A DNA stretch of 64,000 bases from an uncultured Lachnospiraceae bacterium (GCA_934364805.1 CAKRMH010000005.1:89215-153214), one strand, 5' to 3'; numbered from the stretch's first letter, positions 1 to 8,938 are shown. The notes: generated by a model from the letters alone, not told the origin. Translations and numbers: made by a program.

Positions 1-519
1 CAGGAACGCTACGATATGACCTCTGTCTACATCGGTGCCGAAGGCAATGCGGACTTTATTCTTGGAGATGATCCGGAAAAAAGCGTGCTCACACCTGGCG
101 ATGTCCTCATCGTTCCAGGCGGAACACTTTGCGGAGTGCAAAGTGAAACCGGAGCTGTTTATACAGAAATTATTATAAAAAAGGAGATTGCTATGAACAA
201 AATGATCAAATCAGGCGAAGTATTCAAATTAAAGGAGCTGATCCAGTACGAGGAGGGCAGTATCGCAAACCTTGATGTCGTAAGTAACGATACCATGAAA
301 TTCGTTCTTATGGCTTTTGATGAAGGAACCGGTCTTCAGCCACACCGTGCACCAGGCAATGCCATCATTTTTGCTCTGGAAGGACAGGCCACGATCGGTT
401 ACGAAGGCAAAGATTACACCCTTTCAGCGGGTGAGAATTTCCGTTTTGACAAGGACGGACTGCACAGCGTAACTGCAGACGGCAGATTTAAAATGGCATT
501 ACTGCTTGTTCTGGAATAA
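1..519 (+). CDS. Cupin-domain protein, 5'-truncated, two cupin halves in one frame
   Basis: The frame is open from base 1, so the gene begins outside the window. Residues encoded by about 16-190 look like the end of one cupin barrel (acidic turn, then LTPGDVLIVPGG). From ATG 193 a complete small cupin of 108 aa follows (GTGLQPHRAPGNAIIFALEG, then LSAGENFRFDKDGLHSV), which matches the usual length of stand-alone clostridial cupins. A strong Shine-Dalgarno AAGGAG sits 7 nt before ATG 193, yet no stop separates the halves. The product may therefore be a double cupin, a second protein from the internal start, or both. Metal-ligand histidines are visible in the second half (HRAP, LHSV). The substrate cannot be told from sequence. 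Confidence 0.7.
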   Translation, partial: QERYDMTSVYIGAEGNADFILGDDPEKSVLTPGDVLIVPGGTLCGVQSETGAVYTEIIIKKEIAMNKMIKSGEVFKLKELIQYEEGSIANLDVVSNDTMKFVLMAFDEGTGLQPHRAPGNAIIFALEGQATIGYEGKDYTLSAGENFRFDKDGLHSVTADGRFKMALLLVLE

Positions 520-555
520 CTTCTGGAGCCATATTTGAATATAACAGATGCACGC

Positions 556-589
556 AGGAGCGGAAAGATTGACTTTCCGTTCCTGTTTT
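556..589 (+). terminator. Rho-independent terminator after the cupin gene
   Basis: A 12-bp stem (556-567 with 573-584, one G-U pair), a 5-nt loop ATTGA and a following GTTTT run. It separates the cupin gene from the kinase and lies inside the longest possible kinase frame, which argues against the upstream ATG at 548. Confidence 0.8.
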
Positions 590-676
590 CATATAATAGA
601 AATTAGTAAATTTGTACTAAATATACATCGTCCTATTGTACACATTTCACATGTTACCGTTCAAAGGAGAATGCAT

Positions 677-3562
677 ATGACCGCTGATACCTGGTTTGTG
701 ATCCACCTGTTTGGTGTTTTTATTACATTTGTGCTTCTGGTGATTGTCGTAAGTAAAGACGACCCAAGCTACAAGAGCGAACTTTCGCTCACAATTGCCT
801 GCTGTCTCGTTGCGCTGGTTGCAAAAAGCATCTATATCGCCGGCGGTTCTGAGGAAATGCTGGTCGCTGTCGGGAAAATGGAATATCTTGGAAAGTCCTT
901 TGCCAATTACTGTGCGCTGCTTTTTCTGATACGCTGGAGGAATCTGCATATTCCACGTTCTGTGACACGTGTGATCCTTGTGGTCAATGCCTGCTTTTAT
1001 ATTATGATCGCAACCGTGGACTTCCACCATTTGTACTATAAACGCTACTGGATGGCACCATCTAAGGTCAATCTCTGTGGTTATGGATTAGAGATTGAGC
1101 CTGCACCGTTATATTATGCGTACATGCTCTATCTGGTACTTGAAATCGCAGCTTCGATCGCAATCATTGTATCTTCTTACATGTCCAAGCGGTCCATGCC
1201 TTACCGCGGAAGACTTCATCTCATGCTGATTGCTGCCATGCTCTCACCGATGATTTTGCTCACCTTCCGTCTTCTTGGCATTTTAAAAGGAGACGACCCG
1301 ACTCCGCTTGGCATACTGCTCTCCTGCATCTTTATGTGTATTGCAGTGGTAAAATACCGTCTGTTTGACCCGGTCAGCGATGCCAAAAAACACATCATCG
1401 AAAACCTGAATGAAGCTCTGATCGTAACCGATTCTGAGTGCCGTTTTCTGTTCACCAATCCCATGGCGGATTCGCTGATCTCTATTATAAAAGAAGACAC
1501 TTTCCTGTATCCGGACCGTGCGGTCTACGAAAAGTTAAAAAGCGGGGATGGTTATCTCGATCTGCGCGGCCACCATTACCAGGTAGAAGAAACTCCTCTC
1601 GAAAGCGATCATTATACACAGGGTTATCTTCTGACCATCGTGGATATCACCGATCTGATGGAACAGAATAAACGCATGAAGGAGCTTGTCGCACAGGCAG
1701 AGGCAGCCAACCGTGCCAAATCGACCTTTGTCTCAAACATGTCCCATGAGATCCGTACCCCGATGAATTCCATCGTAGGAATCACAGAGATCATGCTTCG
1801 GACAAAGCATTCCCCGAAGGATCAGGAATATCTGCTCAACATCAGAAGCTCCGGCCAGGCTCTGCTTACGATCGTCAATGATGTTCTCGATTTTTCCAAG
1901 ATTGAATCTGGAAAGATCACGCTCCTTGAGGAAGCCTACGATGTACTTTCCCTGTTCCATGATCTGCGGATGACCATGCAGAACAGGATCGGAAGCCGTC
2001 CGCTAAAGCTGATCTTTGACATCGATCAGGACATTCCATGCATGTTAAAAGGGGATATGGGACGTATCCGCCAGGTCGTCATCAATCTGGTCAATAATGC
2101 CATCAAATACACCGAAGAAGGACATGTAAAATTCACTGTCCGCATTCTCGAAAAAACAAAAGACCATATCCAGCTCTATTTCGAAGTGGAGGACACCGGT
2201 ATCGGAATCCGAAAGGAAGACCAGAAGATCATGTTTGACTCCTTCCGGCGTGTCGACATGGACAGGAACCGGCGTATCGAAGGTACCGGTCTTGGCTTGA
2301 CAATTTCGAAAAATTTCGTCACAATGATGGGAGGAAGCATCGGTGTCGACAGCGAATACGGAAAAGGAAGCCGGTTCTTTTTCCAGATTCCACAGGAAAT
2401 TGTCGATCCTCAGCCGATTTCCGTGATCAATTACGAATCCAGACAACAGAATGTCCTTGACACAGAATCCGTATGCCTTTTTACTGCACCGTATGCCCAC
2501 ATTCTGTTAGTTGATGACAACGCACTCAATCTGACGGTCGCAAAGGATCTTTTCGCACCGCTTCAGATGCAGATCGATACTGCAGAAAATGGCAGACAGG
2601 CGCTTGAAATGGTACAGAAAAAGCATTATGACCTTGTTCTGATGGATCATATGATGCCAGTCATGAACGGAATCGATGCGACAAAAGCGATCCGGAAACT
2701 CCCGGATCCATACTACCAGGATCTCCCGGTCATAGCCCTTACTGCCAATGCGATGACCGATGCCAGAAAAGAATTTGATGAAGCCGGAATGAATGGCTTT
2801 ATTGCCAAACCGATCATTTTCCGTAATGCCTGCAGCGAAATCCGTAAATGGCTTCCAGAAGAGCTTATCCATGACGTCTCTCCCAAGGAAGCAAGAAAGC
2901 TGCTTGCAGGTGTTTCCGGTGAAGAAATGCCTTCCAGTCAGCCAGACCAGGCTCCGGATGCGGATTCCTGCATTTTTCATTATGAAGAGGGGCTGCAATA
3001 CTGCGGCTCCGAAGCAACTTTGCTGAAATCCATTCAGATTTTTTACCGGACGATCGACCGCAATGCGATGCGGATTGAACAGTTTCTTCAGGAAGGACTG
3101 CTTGAGGACTATACGATCGAGGTTCATGCGCTGAAAAATTCTGCGCAGCTGATCGGTGTGCCTGCATTATCTGCGGCTTCCATGGAGCTGGAAGCATATG
3201 GTTCGTCTGGAAACGAGCAGGCACTTATTGACAAAACCCCGGCTATGCTGGCTATGTACCGCAGCCTGAAACCAATTCTTCTTCCTTATATAAAGGAAGA
3301 CAAAAACCAGAATGAAGTTACACCAGACACATGGATTGCTGTCCTTGGACAGCTGCATGACTGTATGGAACAATTTGATACCGACAGAGCCGATGAGATA
3401 ATGGAACAATTAGAGGAGTTTGTTGTTCCGGAATGCCTCAAAGACTCCATGGAACAGCTTCGCATTCTTGTTGATGACATTGCAATGGAAGATGTCATGA
3501 AGCTGACTACAGACATGATTACGATACTAAAACAGGAACAGGGAGGAAAACATCATGCATGA
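677..3562 (+). CDS. Hybrid sensor histidine kinase (7TM-PAS-HisKA-HATPase-REC-HPt)
   Basis: A 961-aa membrane-bound phosphorelay kinase. In order: about seven membrane segments (residues 1-220), a PAS-like domain (about 235-340), a HisKA helix with the phospho-acceptor in SHEIRTPMN (His357), a HATPase with an N-box NLVNNAIKY (about 470) and GTGLGLTIS (about 536), a receiver (VDDN, phospho-Asp657 in LMDHMMP) and a C-terminal HPt domain (His817 in HALKNSAQ). ATG 677 has AAAGGAGA at 7 nt. The longer frame from ATG 548 would run through the terminator at 556-589. The stop overlaps the following response regulator by 8 nt, so the two are one operon. The signal sensed is unknown; a 7TM input domain suggests a membrane or extracellular cue. 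Confidence 0.93.
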   Translation: MTADTWFVIHLFGVFITFVLLVIVVSKDDPSYKSELSLTIACCLVALVAKSIYIAGGSEEMLVAVGKMEYLGKSFANYCALLFLIRWRNLHIPRSVTRVILVVNACFYIMIATVDFHHLYYKRYWMAPSKVNLCGYGLEIEPAPLYYAYMLYLVLEIAASIAIIVSSYMSKRSMPYRGRLHLMLIAAMLSPMILLTFRLLGILKGDDPTPLGILLSCIFMCIAVVKYRLFDPVSDAKKHIIENLNEALIVTDSECRFLFTNPMADSLISIIKEDTFLYPDRAVYEKLKSGDGYLDLRGHHYQVEETPLESDHYTQGYLLTIVDITDLMEQNKRMKELVAQAEAANRAKSTFVSNMSHEIRTPMNSIVGITEIMLRTKHSPKDQEYLLNIRSSGQALLTIVNDVLDFSKIESGKITLLEEAYDVLSLFHDLRMTMQNRIGSRPLKLIFDIDQDIPCMLKGDMGRIRQVVINLVNNAIKYTEEGHVKFTVRILEKTKDHIQLYFEVEDTGIGIRKEDQKIMFDSFRRVDMDRNRRIEGTGLGLTISKNFVTMMGGSIGVDSEYGKGSRFFFQIPQEIVDPQPISVINYESRQQNVLDTESVCLFTAPYAHILLVDDNALNLTVAKDLFAPLQMQIDTAENGRQALEMVQKKHYDLVLMDHMMPVMNGIDATKAIRKLPDPYYQDLPVIALTANAMTDARKEFDEAGMNGFIAKPIIFRNACSEIRKWLPEELIHDVSPKEARKLLAGVSGEEMPSSQPDQAPDADSCIFHYEEGLQYCGSEATLLKSIQIFYRTIDRNAMRIEQFLQEGLLEDYTIEVHALKNSAQLIGVPALSAASMELEAYGSSGNEQALIDKTPAMLAMYRSLKPILLPYIKEDKNQNEVTPDTWIAVLGQLHDCMEQFDTDRADEIMEQLEEFVVPECLKDSMEQLRILVDDIAMEDVMKLTTDMITILKQEQGGKHHA

Positions 3563-4328
3563 TGGCCAAAAACAGTTCCTCATTATGATGGAGGAGCAGA
3601 GTTATCTCGCACAAGCATTCGAAAATACCTTTGCACAACACGAACTGAATACCGCAATTGAAACAATCGCTGCTACAAGTGCCATTGTCAACCGCGAGCA
3701 TCCGATTGGGTATCTCATCTGCACCAGTTCTGAACTTTTAAAGAAAATGACCGGAATCAAGATCATGGTTGACCATGCTCTCAAAAATAAAATTCCTGTT
3801 TTCATTATGGGAAATGTAGAAGAACTTGAGATCCTTTGGCATTCTGTTCCAAAACAGATGGTCACCGGCTTTTTCCCACGCCCGGTCAATGTGAGCGAAA
3901 TGGTAGACAGCATCTGCCGTCAGATGGATGACTTTTATCAGAAGAAGAAAAAAAAGATACTTGCCGTGGATGATTCCGGCATCATGCTCCGCAAGATCAA
4001 GAAGCTTCTGGATGACACCTATCAGGTGATTCTTGCCAACTCTGGTGCAATGGCGATCAAATACCTGACCTTAAATACCCCGGATCTCATCCTTCTTGAT
4101 TACGCTATGCCGATCGTAGACGGCAGGCAGGTGATGCAGATGCTGCGTGAAGACCCGGAATTCCAGAATATCCCGATCATCTTCCTTACCGGAAAAAATG
4201 ATGCGGATACCGTAAAAAATGTCATGGCATTAAAGCCGGACGGTTATCTCCTAAAGAACATGGAGCCACAGAGTCTCCATGATGCGATTGACCGGTTCTT
4301 TGAGGAACGTTCTGAGCAGAAGCAATAA
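3555..4328 (+). CDS. Response regulator with pseudo-receiver and receiver domains
   Basis: 257 aa. Residues 1-130 look like a receiver fold that has lost the acidic pocket (there is no DD pair near the start). After a lysine-rich linker (QKKKKK), residues 135-253 form a full receiver: AVDDSG, phospho-Asp182 in LLDYAMP, a Thr in FLTGK and a Lys in YLLKN. There is no DNA-binding output domain, so it probably acts through protein contacts or as a phosphate sink. It overlaps the end of the hybrid kinase by 8 nt, which makes it the likely terminal partner of that kinase's HPt domain. Confidence 0.9.
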   Translation: MHDGQKQFLIMMEEQSYLAQAFENTFAQHELNTAIETIAATSAIVNREHPIGYLICTSSELLKKMTGIKIMVDHALKNKIPVFIMGNVEELEILWHSVPKQMVTGFFPRPVNVSEMVDSICRQMDDFYQKKKKKILAVDDSGIMLRKIKKLLDDTYQVILANSGAMAIKYLTLNTPDLILLDYAMPIVDGRQVMQMLREDPEFQNIPIIFLTGKNDADTVKNVMALKPDGYLLKNMEPQSLHDAIDRFFEERSEQKQ

Positions 4329-4345
4329 TTTTATCCGCTCTTTTT

Positions 4346-4398
4346 AATAATAGTAATGATTATTATTATTGACAAATGGCAGATATTTGTAATATAAT
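4346..4398 (+). promoter_or_regulatory. fprA promoter with overlapping palindromic operator
   Basis: A perfect -35 TTGACA (4369-4374) and -10 TATAAT (4393-4398) with an 18-bp spacer. Directly upstream, 4346-4367 is an AT-rich palindrome with 7-bp arms AATAATA/TATTATT around an 8-nt centre, abutting the -35. The shape and base content resemble Fur/PerR-family boxes. Given the oxygen/NO-detoxifying role of the gene, redox or metal control is plausible but inferred. Confidence 0.75.
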
Positions 4399-4423
4399 AG
4401 AAAAAACAATAGGAGGGACAAAC

Positions 4424-5578
4424 ATGTATATTACAGATTCTATCAAGTACATTGGAGCAAATGATAAAACGATCGATCTTTTTGAGGGACAATATAAGGT
4501 TCCAAATGGTGTATCTTATAATTCCTACCTGATCTTAGATGATAAAATCGCCATTATGGACACTGTCGATACAAGAGCTACCGACGAATGGCTTGCAAAC
4601 TTAGACCGCGAACTTGCCGGGAAAACCCCGGATTATCTGGTCGTTTCCCATATGGAGCCAGATCATGCTGCCAATATCAAAAAAGCTGCTGACAAATATC
4701 CATCCATGAAGATCGTAGGAAATGCCAAGACTTTTCCTATGATGACCCAGTTTTTTGATCTTGACCTCTCCGACCGCAAGATCGTTGTAGCAGAGGGTGA
4801 GACACTTTCCCTTGGCACACACACCCTGCAGTTTTTCATGGCACCGATGGTACACTGGCCTGAGGTTATGGTCACCTATGAACAAACAGAAAAAGTACTC
4901 TTCTCCGCTGACGGCTTCGGCAAATTCGGAAGTCTCGACTGTGACGAGCCATGGGATGATGAAGCAAGAAGATACTTTATCAATATCGTAGGGAAATACG
5001 GTGTACAGGTGCAGGCTCTTTTGAAAAAAGCTGCAACACTGGACATTGCTATGATCTGTCCTTTACATGGACCTGTTTTAAAGGAAGACCTTGGACATTA
5101 CATTGGTCTCTATGATACCTGGAGCAGCTACCGCCCGGAAGAAAAAGGCGTTCTTGTTGCATATGCTTCCATCTATGGCAACACAAAAAAAGCCGCAGAG
5201 CTTCTTGCTGAAGACTTAAAAGCAGCCGGTGAAAAGAATGTATGTATCATGGATCTTTGCCGATGTGACCTGGCAGAGGCCATCGCTTCCGCCTTCCGTT
5301 ATGACCGTCTGGCACTTGCATGTGCAACCTATGACGGTGGAATGTATCTTCCAATGGAAGACTATCTGCATCACCTGAAAGCAAAGAATTTCCAGAAACG
5401 GAAAGTCGGTCTGATCGAGAATGGTTCCTGGGGACCTCTTGCTGCAAAGAAAATGCGTGAGGTACTCGAATCCATGAAAGAGATCACCTTCTGTGATACC
5501 GTTGTAACCGTGCGTTCTGCAGTTCATTCAGACAATGAGGCTGCTTTGAAAGCACTTGCAGAGGAACTTGCTGAATAA
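4424..5578 (+). CDS. fprA: FprA-family A-type flavoprotein (flavodiiron O2/NO reductase)
   Basis: 384 aa, the usual size for FprA. The N-terminal two thirds are a metallo-beta-lactamase-like diiron domain with the ligand motif HMEPDHA (His76, Glu78, Asp80, His81) and a later CPLHGPV histidine. The C-terminal third is a flavodoxin domain with the FMN loop ASIYGNTKKAA near residue 250. The family reduces O2 to water or NO to N2O in the cytoplasm with electrons from rubredoxin or F420-like donors. ATG 4424 has AGGAGGG at the correct spacing; the frame continues back to 4376, but that would place the start inside the promoter. It is monocistronic, with its own promoter and a strong terminator. 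Confidence 0.95.
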   Translation: MYITDSIKYIGANDKTIDLFEGQYKVPNGVSYNSYLILDDKIAIMDTVDTRATDEWLANLDRELAGKTPDYLVVSHMEPDHAANIKKAADKYPSMKIVGNAKTFPMMTQFFDLDLSDRKIVVAEGETLSLGTHTLQFFMAPMVHWPEVMVTYEQTEKVLFSADGFGKFGSLDCDEPWDDEARRYFINIVGKYGVQVQALLKKAATLDIAMICPLHGPVLKEDLGHYIGLYDTWSSYRPEEKGVLVAYASIYGNTKKAAELLAEDLKAAGEKNVCIMDLCRCDLAEAIASAFRYDRLALACATYDGGMYLPMEDYLHHLKAKNFQKRKVGLIENGSWGPLAAKKMREVLESMKEITFCDTVVTVRSAVHSDNEAALKALAEELAE

Positions 5579-5620
5579 TATTTACTGAATAATATTTGTC
5601 GAATAATATTTGTCGAATAT
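5571..5620 (+). repeat. Short tandem repeat of 14-15 bp over the fprA stop codon
   Basis: Three copies of CTGAATAATATTT-like units (5571-5584, 5585-5599, 5600-5613) and a 7-bp partial fourth. The first copy carries the fprA stop TAA (5576-5578), so the repeat has expanded into the 3' untranslated region. Confidence 0.8.
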
Positions 5621-5640
5621 CCATCGTCAGGACTCAATCA

Positions 5641-5686
5641 AAGAGCGTGTGAAAAATGCAGATCATTTTTCACACGCTCTTTTTTC
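5641..5686. terminator. Bidirectional terminator between fprA and the DUF4143 ATPase
   Basis: A perfect 18-bp stem (5641-5658 with 5664-5681), a 5-nt loop, and T-runs that serve both strands. It ends fprA on + and the ATPase gene on -. The stop codon and last codons of the ATPase gene lie inside the hairpin. Confidence 0.92.
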
Positions 5687-7018
5687 GCCACTTATCAGAA
5701 ATGGCGTAAAATAAAATGGTTTCAGCTGAAGATTTTCTTCTTTTCCAACATCTTTTTGCGACAATAAATATATGTTCTGTACGTTTTTGGAGAACTTTTT
5801 ATAAAACGCCTTTATTGACTCATGTTTTCCGGTGCCAGAAGACTTAATCTCGAACGCATTTATTTTACTCCCTTCTGAAATCAAAAAATCAACCTCATAA
5901 TAATGTGTACTGTTCTTTTTTTCCCATGTATGATAAAAGAGTTCTCTTCCGGCTGCAATAATCATCTGGGCAACAAGATTTTCGTACAGATATCCCAGAT
6001 TTGCCGGTAATTTATCGGAGAGCAATCTGGCATATACATCATTTTCCGTTACCGGTCTGTCGATAAACATTAACGTTACAAATAATCCTGTATCCGACAA
6101 ATATAATTTATAACTATCGAAATCCTTTGTGTCTGTCAGGCTGACTCTTGGATCTGTAGAATTATAGCACGGTAAAACCGTTTTCGAATCGATCAATTCA
6201 TACAATAGTTCTTCCGCTTTTGTATTATTTTTTTTCCCTATTGCAACTGCAATACGATATTTTCTTGAATCCTTTGCAAGTTGGGCCGGAATAGAATGAT
6301 ACAACGCTGATAGTCTTCCAGAAGCATCGATTTTTTTAAAATCCTCTTCATAAAGAGATATGATCTGTCGTTTTATCATGTCAATTTCCGAAAAATTTCT
6401 GCCTTTTATATATGCTTCTACCGCCTGTGGCATACCACCTACAGCCATATAAATTCTTAAATCCCTCATCAATTTACGGTTTGTTGCCTGCCCAATCGGC
6501 TCCCCCATATGATATATCTGCTGCAGAAGCTCAAAACTATTACCTGCAGCGTCACAAAATTCCTCATAATCCATTGGATACACCTGGATTTTCATTTCCT
6601 CAGACGGAATCAAAATATCCTTCACATTTTTCCTGATAGAGATCAAAGACCCCGTCTCAAGATAACTGTATCTTCCATCAGCCACCAGATGCTTGATTGC
6701 CTGCCTTGCCTTAGGGAAAAGCTGCACCTCATCAAAAATGATCAGCGATTCATGCTCATACAATGTCACCCCGGTTTCTGCCTGCAGCCTCAAAAAAAAC
6801 ATATTCAGATTTCCAATGTCATCAAAGCATTCCCGTATACGATCTGTCGTTTTTGAAAAATCAATCAAAATATATGATTTGTATTCTTTTTTTGCAAAAT
6901 TCTCCGCAATGGTTGATTTACCAACCCGCCTGGCTCCTTCCAGTAATGCAGCATATTCATCTGCATAATGATTCTTCCACTCCAGCAATTCATTATATGC
7001 TTTTCTTTTAAAATACAT
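5663..7018 (-). CDS. AAA-type ATPase with DUF4143 C-terminal domain
   Basis: 451 aa. Walker A GARRVGKST is at residues 28-36 and Walker B LIIFDEVQ is near residue 93. The C-terminal part has the DUF4143 pattern EVDFLIS followed by AFEIKSSGTG, which resembles a PD-(D/E)xK nuclease fold. Such proteins are common in anaerobes and archaea, often strain-variable, and their function is poorly known. ATG 7018 has TGAGGAGG at the right distance; an upstream in-frame ATG at 7048 lacks a site. Upstream lie AT-rich -10-like sequence and a 33-bp tandem repeat. The gene stands alone. Confidence 0.88.
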   Translation of the reverse strand: MYFKRKAYNELLEWKNHYADEYAALLEGARRVGKSTIAENFAKKEYKSYILIDFSKTTDRIRECFDDIGNLNMFFLRLQAETGVTLYEHESLIIFDEVQLFPKARQAIKHLVADGRYSYLETGSLISIRKNVKDILIPSEEMKIQVYPMDYEEFCDAAGNSFELLQQIYHMGEPIGQATNRKLMRDLRIYMAVGGMPQAVEAYIKGRNFSEIDMIKRQIISLYEEDFKKIDASGRLSALYHSIPAQLAKDSRKYRIAVAIGKKNNTKAEELLYELIDSKTVLPCYNSTDPRVSLTDTKDFDSYKLYLSDTGLFVTLMFIDRPVTENDVYARLLSDKLPANLGYLYENLVAQMIIAAGRELFYHTWEKKNSTHYYEVDFLISEGSKINAFEIKSSGTGKHESIKAFYKKFSKNVQNIYLLSQKDVGKEENLQLKPFYFTPFLISGEKRACEK

Positions 7019-7104
7019 AGCTGCCTCCTCAATATAAAAATGCCACATTACGTATGTAAATATTATATTATATTATATGCTTTTCTTCAATGTCTCGTAT
7101 CATC

Positions 7105-7196
7105 ATTTTGTGACTTTCTTCAAGATTCTATACAGCTATTTTGTGACTTTCTTCAAGATTTTATACAGCTATTTTGTGACTTTCTTCAAGATTTTA
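7105..7196. repeat. Tandem 33-bp repeat, 2.8 copies
   Basis: Units at 7105-7137, 7138-7170 and a partial one at 7171-7196, with a single difference (attcta versus atttta) between the first two. They abut directly, so this is not CRISPR. The array lies in the 250-bp gap between pgi and the ATPase gene, upstream of the latter. 33 bp is about three helical turns, so it could be a set of operator sites. The + strand frame through it has no start site and is probably not coding. Confidence 0.85.
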
Positions 7197-7207
7197 ATAG
7201 AAACCCG

Positions 7208-7242
7208 TGAAAAAAGGACAGATGAATTTTCATCTGCCCTTT
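7208..7242 (-). terminator. Rho-independent terminator of pgi
   Basis: A 13-bp stem (7213-7225 with 7230-7242, one G-U pair in the minus-strand RNA), a 4-nt loop and a T-run on the minus strand. It lies 30 bp after the pgi stop. Confidence 0.85.
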
Positions 7243-7271
7243 GGATCTATTCTTTGTGCAATTGTATATGA

Positions 7272-8852
7272 TTAGATATTCAACAGATCACTGAACTCTT
7301 TTAAAGCACCATCTGTCTCATGTGCAAGTACACGTTTTGCAAGTACTTTACCAAGCTGTACGCCTTCCTGGTCAAAGCTGTTGATGTTCCATAAGAATCC
7401 CTGGAACATAACTTTATTCTCGAAGTGTGCAAGTAAAGCACCGATGGTCTTAGGTGTTACCTGGTCTCCGATAATGATGCTGGATGGACGTCCACCTTCA
7501 AAGTTCTTATTGCGGTTCTCATCAGATTTACCACATGCAAATGCTACGATCTGGGCTGCAACGTTTGCGCAGAGTTTCTGCTGGCTTGTGCTTCCCTGGA
7601 TTACAACATCGGTACCGATCTGGCTGTTTTTGAATCCAACAAACTGAAGTGGTACAATATCCGTTCCCTGATGAAGTAACTGATAGAAAGAATGCTGTCC
7701 GTTTGTTCCAGGCTCACCAAAGATGATCGGTCCTGTCGGGTAGCTTACACGCTCTCCAAAACGGTTTACACATTTACCGTTAGACTCCATATCCAGCTGC
7801 TGCAGATGAGCTGGGAAACGGTTTAATGCCTGGGAATATGGAAGTACTGCTGTTGCAGGATATCCAAGTACGTTACGCTCGTATACACCGATCAGGGCAT
7901 CTAACATCTCAGGGTTTTGTAATACGTCTTCGTTCATGGAAAGTTTGTCTTCCTCATGTGCACCCTCTAAGAACTGTGCAAATACTTCCGGTCCGAAAGC
8001 TAACGATAATACAGCTCCACCAACTGCGGAAGAAGAAGAATAACGTCCACCGATATAATCATCCATGAAGAATGCTGCAAGATAATCATCGCTCTTTGCA
8101 AGTGGAGAAGTCTCACTTGTTACTGCGATCATGTGTTTTGAAGCATCTAATCCTGCATTCTTTAATGCGTCTTTTACAAAGGACTCATTGGTAAGAGTCT
8201 CAAGTGTTGTACCTGATTTGGAAACAAGTACGAACAGAGAATGAGCGACATCAATAGAATTTAAAACAGCTGCTGCATCATCCGGGTCAACGTTACTGAT
8301 GAATCTGGCTTCCATCTTAAATGTATTGTTTTTCTTTGCCCAGTTCTCAAGTGCCAGATAGATGGCACGAGGTCCGAGGTCACTACCACCGATACCGATC
8401 TGAACAACTGTTGTGAATTTCTCGCCTGCGGCATTGGTAATCTCACCAGCATGTACTTTATTTGCAAAATCAGCAATTCTCTCCTGCTGCTCAACATAGA
8501 ATCTGCGTTTGTCTACGCCGTCAGCCTCAACAGCCTGTCCTAACTGTCCACGTGTCATATGATGAAGAACACGGCGGTTCTCTCCGGTATTCACGACTTC
8601 ACCATTGTAAACAGCTTTGAATTTCTCAGAAAGCTGAGCCTCTTTTGCGAGCTTTACAAGAGCTTCAAGGACATTGTCATCGACCTGCTTTGCAGCATAG
8701 TTGAATGCAAAGCCTTCTGCCATTGGGATCGTATAATTCTTTACACGTTTTGCACCGTTTTCTCCAGCCATAGCCTCTACAAGATTCACACGGTCTGCTT
8801 TTTCCAGATCCTGAAAAGAAGCAAGGGTATCTAAGTTGTTCCAGGTAACCAT
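7272..8852 (-). CDS. pgi: Glucose-6-phosphate isomerase
   Basis: 526 aa. Interconverts glucose-6-phosphate and fructose-6-phosphate in glycolysis. Visible family motifs are LVSKSGTTLETLTNES (sugar-phosphate binding), GGRYSSSSAVGG, PGTNGQHSFYQLLHQG (catalytic Glu/His region) and NINSFDQEGVQLGK near the end (PGI signature and catalytic Lys). It belongs to the long form of about 520-550 aa, not the 450-aa form typical of bacilli. ATG 8852 has GGAGG at normal spacing. It has its own promoter and terminator and so is monocistronic. Confidence 0.97.
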   Translation of the reverse strand: MVTWNNLDTLASFQDLEKADRVNLVEAMAGENGAKRVKNYTIPMAEGFAFNYAAKQVDDNVLEALVKLAKEAQLSEKFKAVYNGEVVNTGENRRVLHHMTRGQLGQAVEADGVDKRRFYVEQQERIADFANKVHAGEITNAAGEKFTTVVQIGIGGSDLGPRAIYLALENWAKKNNTFKMEARFISNVDPDDAAAVLNSIDVAHSLFVLVSKSGTTLETLTNESFVKDALKNAGLDASKHMIAVTSETSPLAKSDDYLAAFFMDDYIGGRYSSSSAVGGAVLSLAFGPEVFAQFLEGAHEEDKLSMNEDVLQNPEMLDALIGVYERNVLGYPATAVLPYSQALNRFPAHLQQLDMESNGKCVNRFGERVSYPTGPIIFGEPGTNGQHSFYQLLHQGTDIVPLQFVGFKNSQIGTDVVIQGSTSQQKLCANVAAQIVAFACGKSDENRNKNFEGGRPSSIIIGDQVTPKTIGALLAHFENKVMFQGFLWNINSFDQEGVQLGKVLAKRVLAHETDGALKEFSDLLNI

Positions 8853-8909
8853 AATAGATTCCTCCTTATATGTGGTATCATTTTCATTTTTACTTTTTTA
8901 GCCTCTGTG

Positions 8910-8938
8910 ATTATACACTTAATTTAATCGGAGTTCAA
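8910..8938 (-). promoter_or_regulatory. pgi promoter
   Basis: On the minus strand, -35 TTGAAC (8933-8938), a 17-bp spacer and -10 TATAAT (8910-8915), ending about 57 bp before the pgi ATG. Confidence 0.8.

Noticed and set aside
548..676. N-terminal extension of the hybrid kinase from ATG 548
   Set aside because: It overlaps a clear terminator (556-589), has no ribosome site, and ATG 677 has a good one.
647..3516. Several long minus-strand frames opposite the kinase
   Set aside because: They lie antisense to a well-supported gene, have no ribosome sites and match no family I know.
7105..7196. CRISPR array
   Set aside because: The 33-bp units abut without spacers and no cas genes are present.
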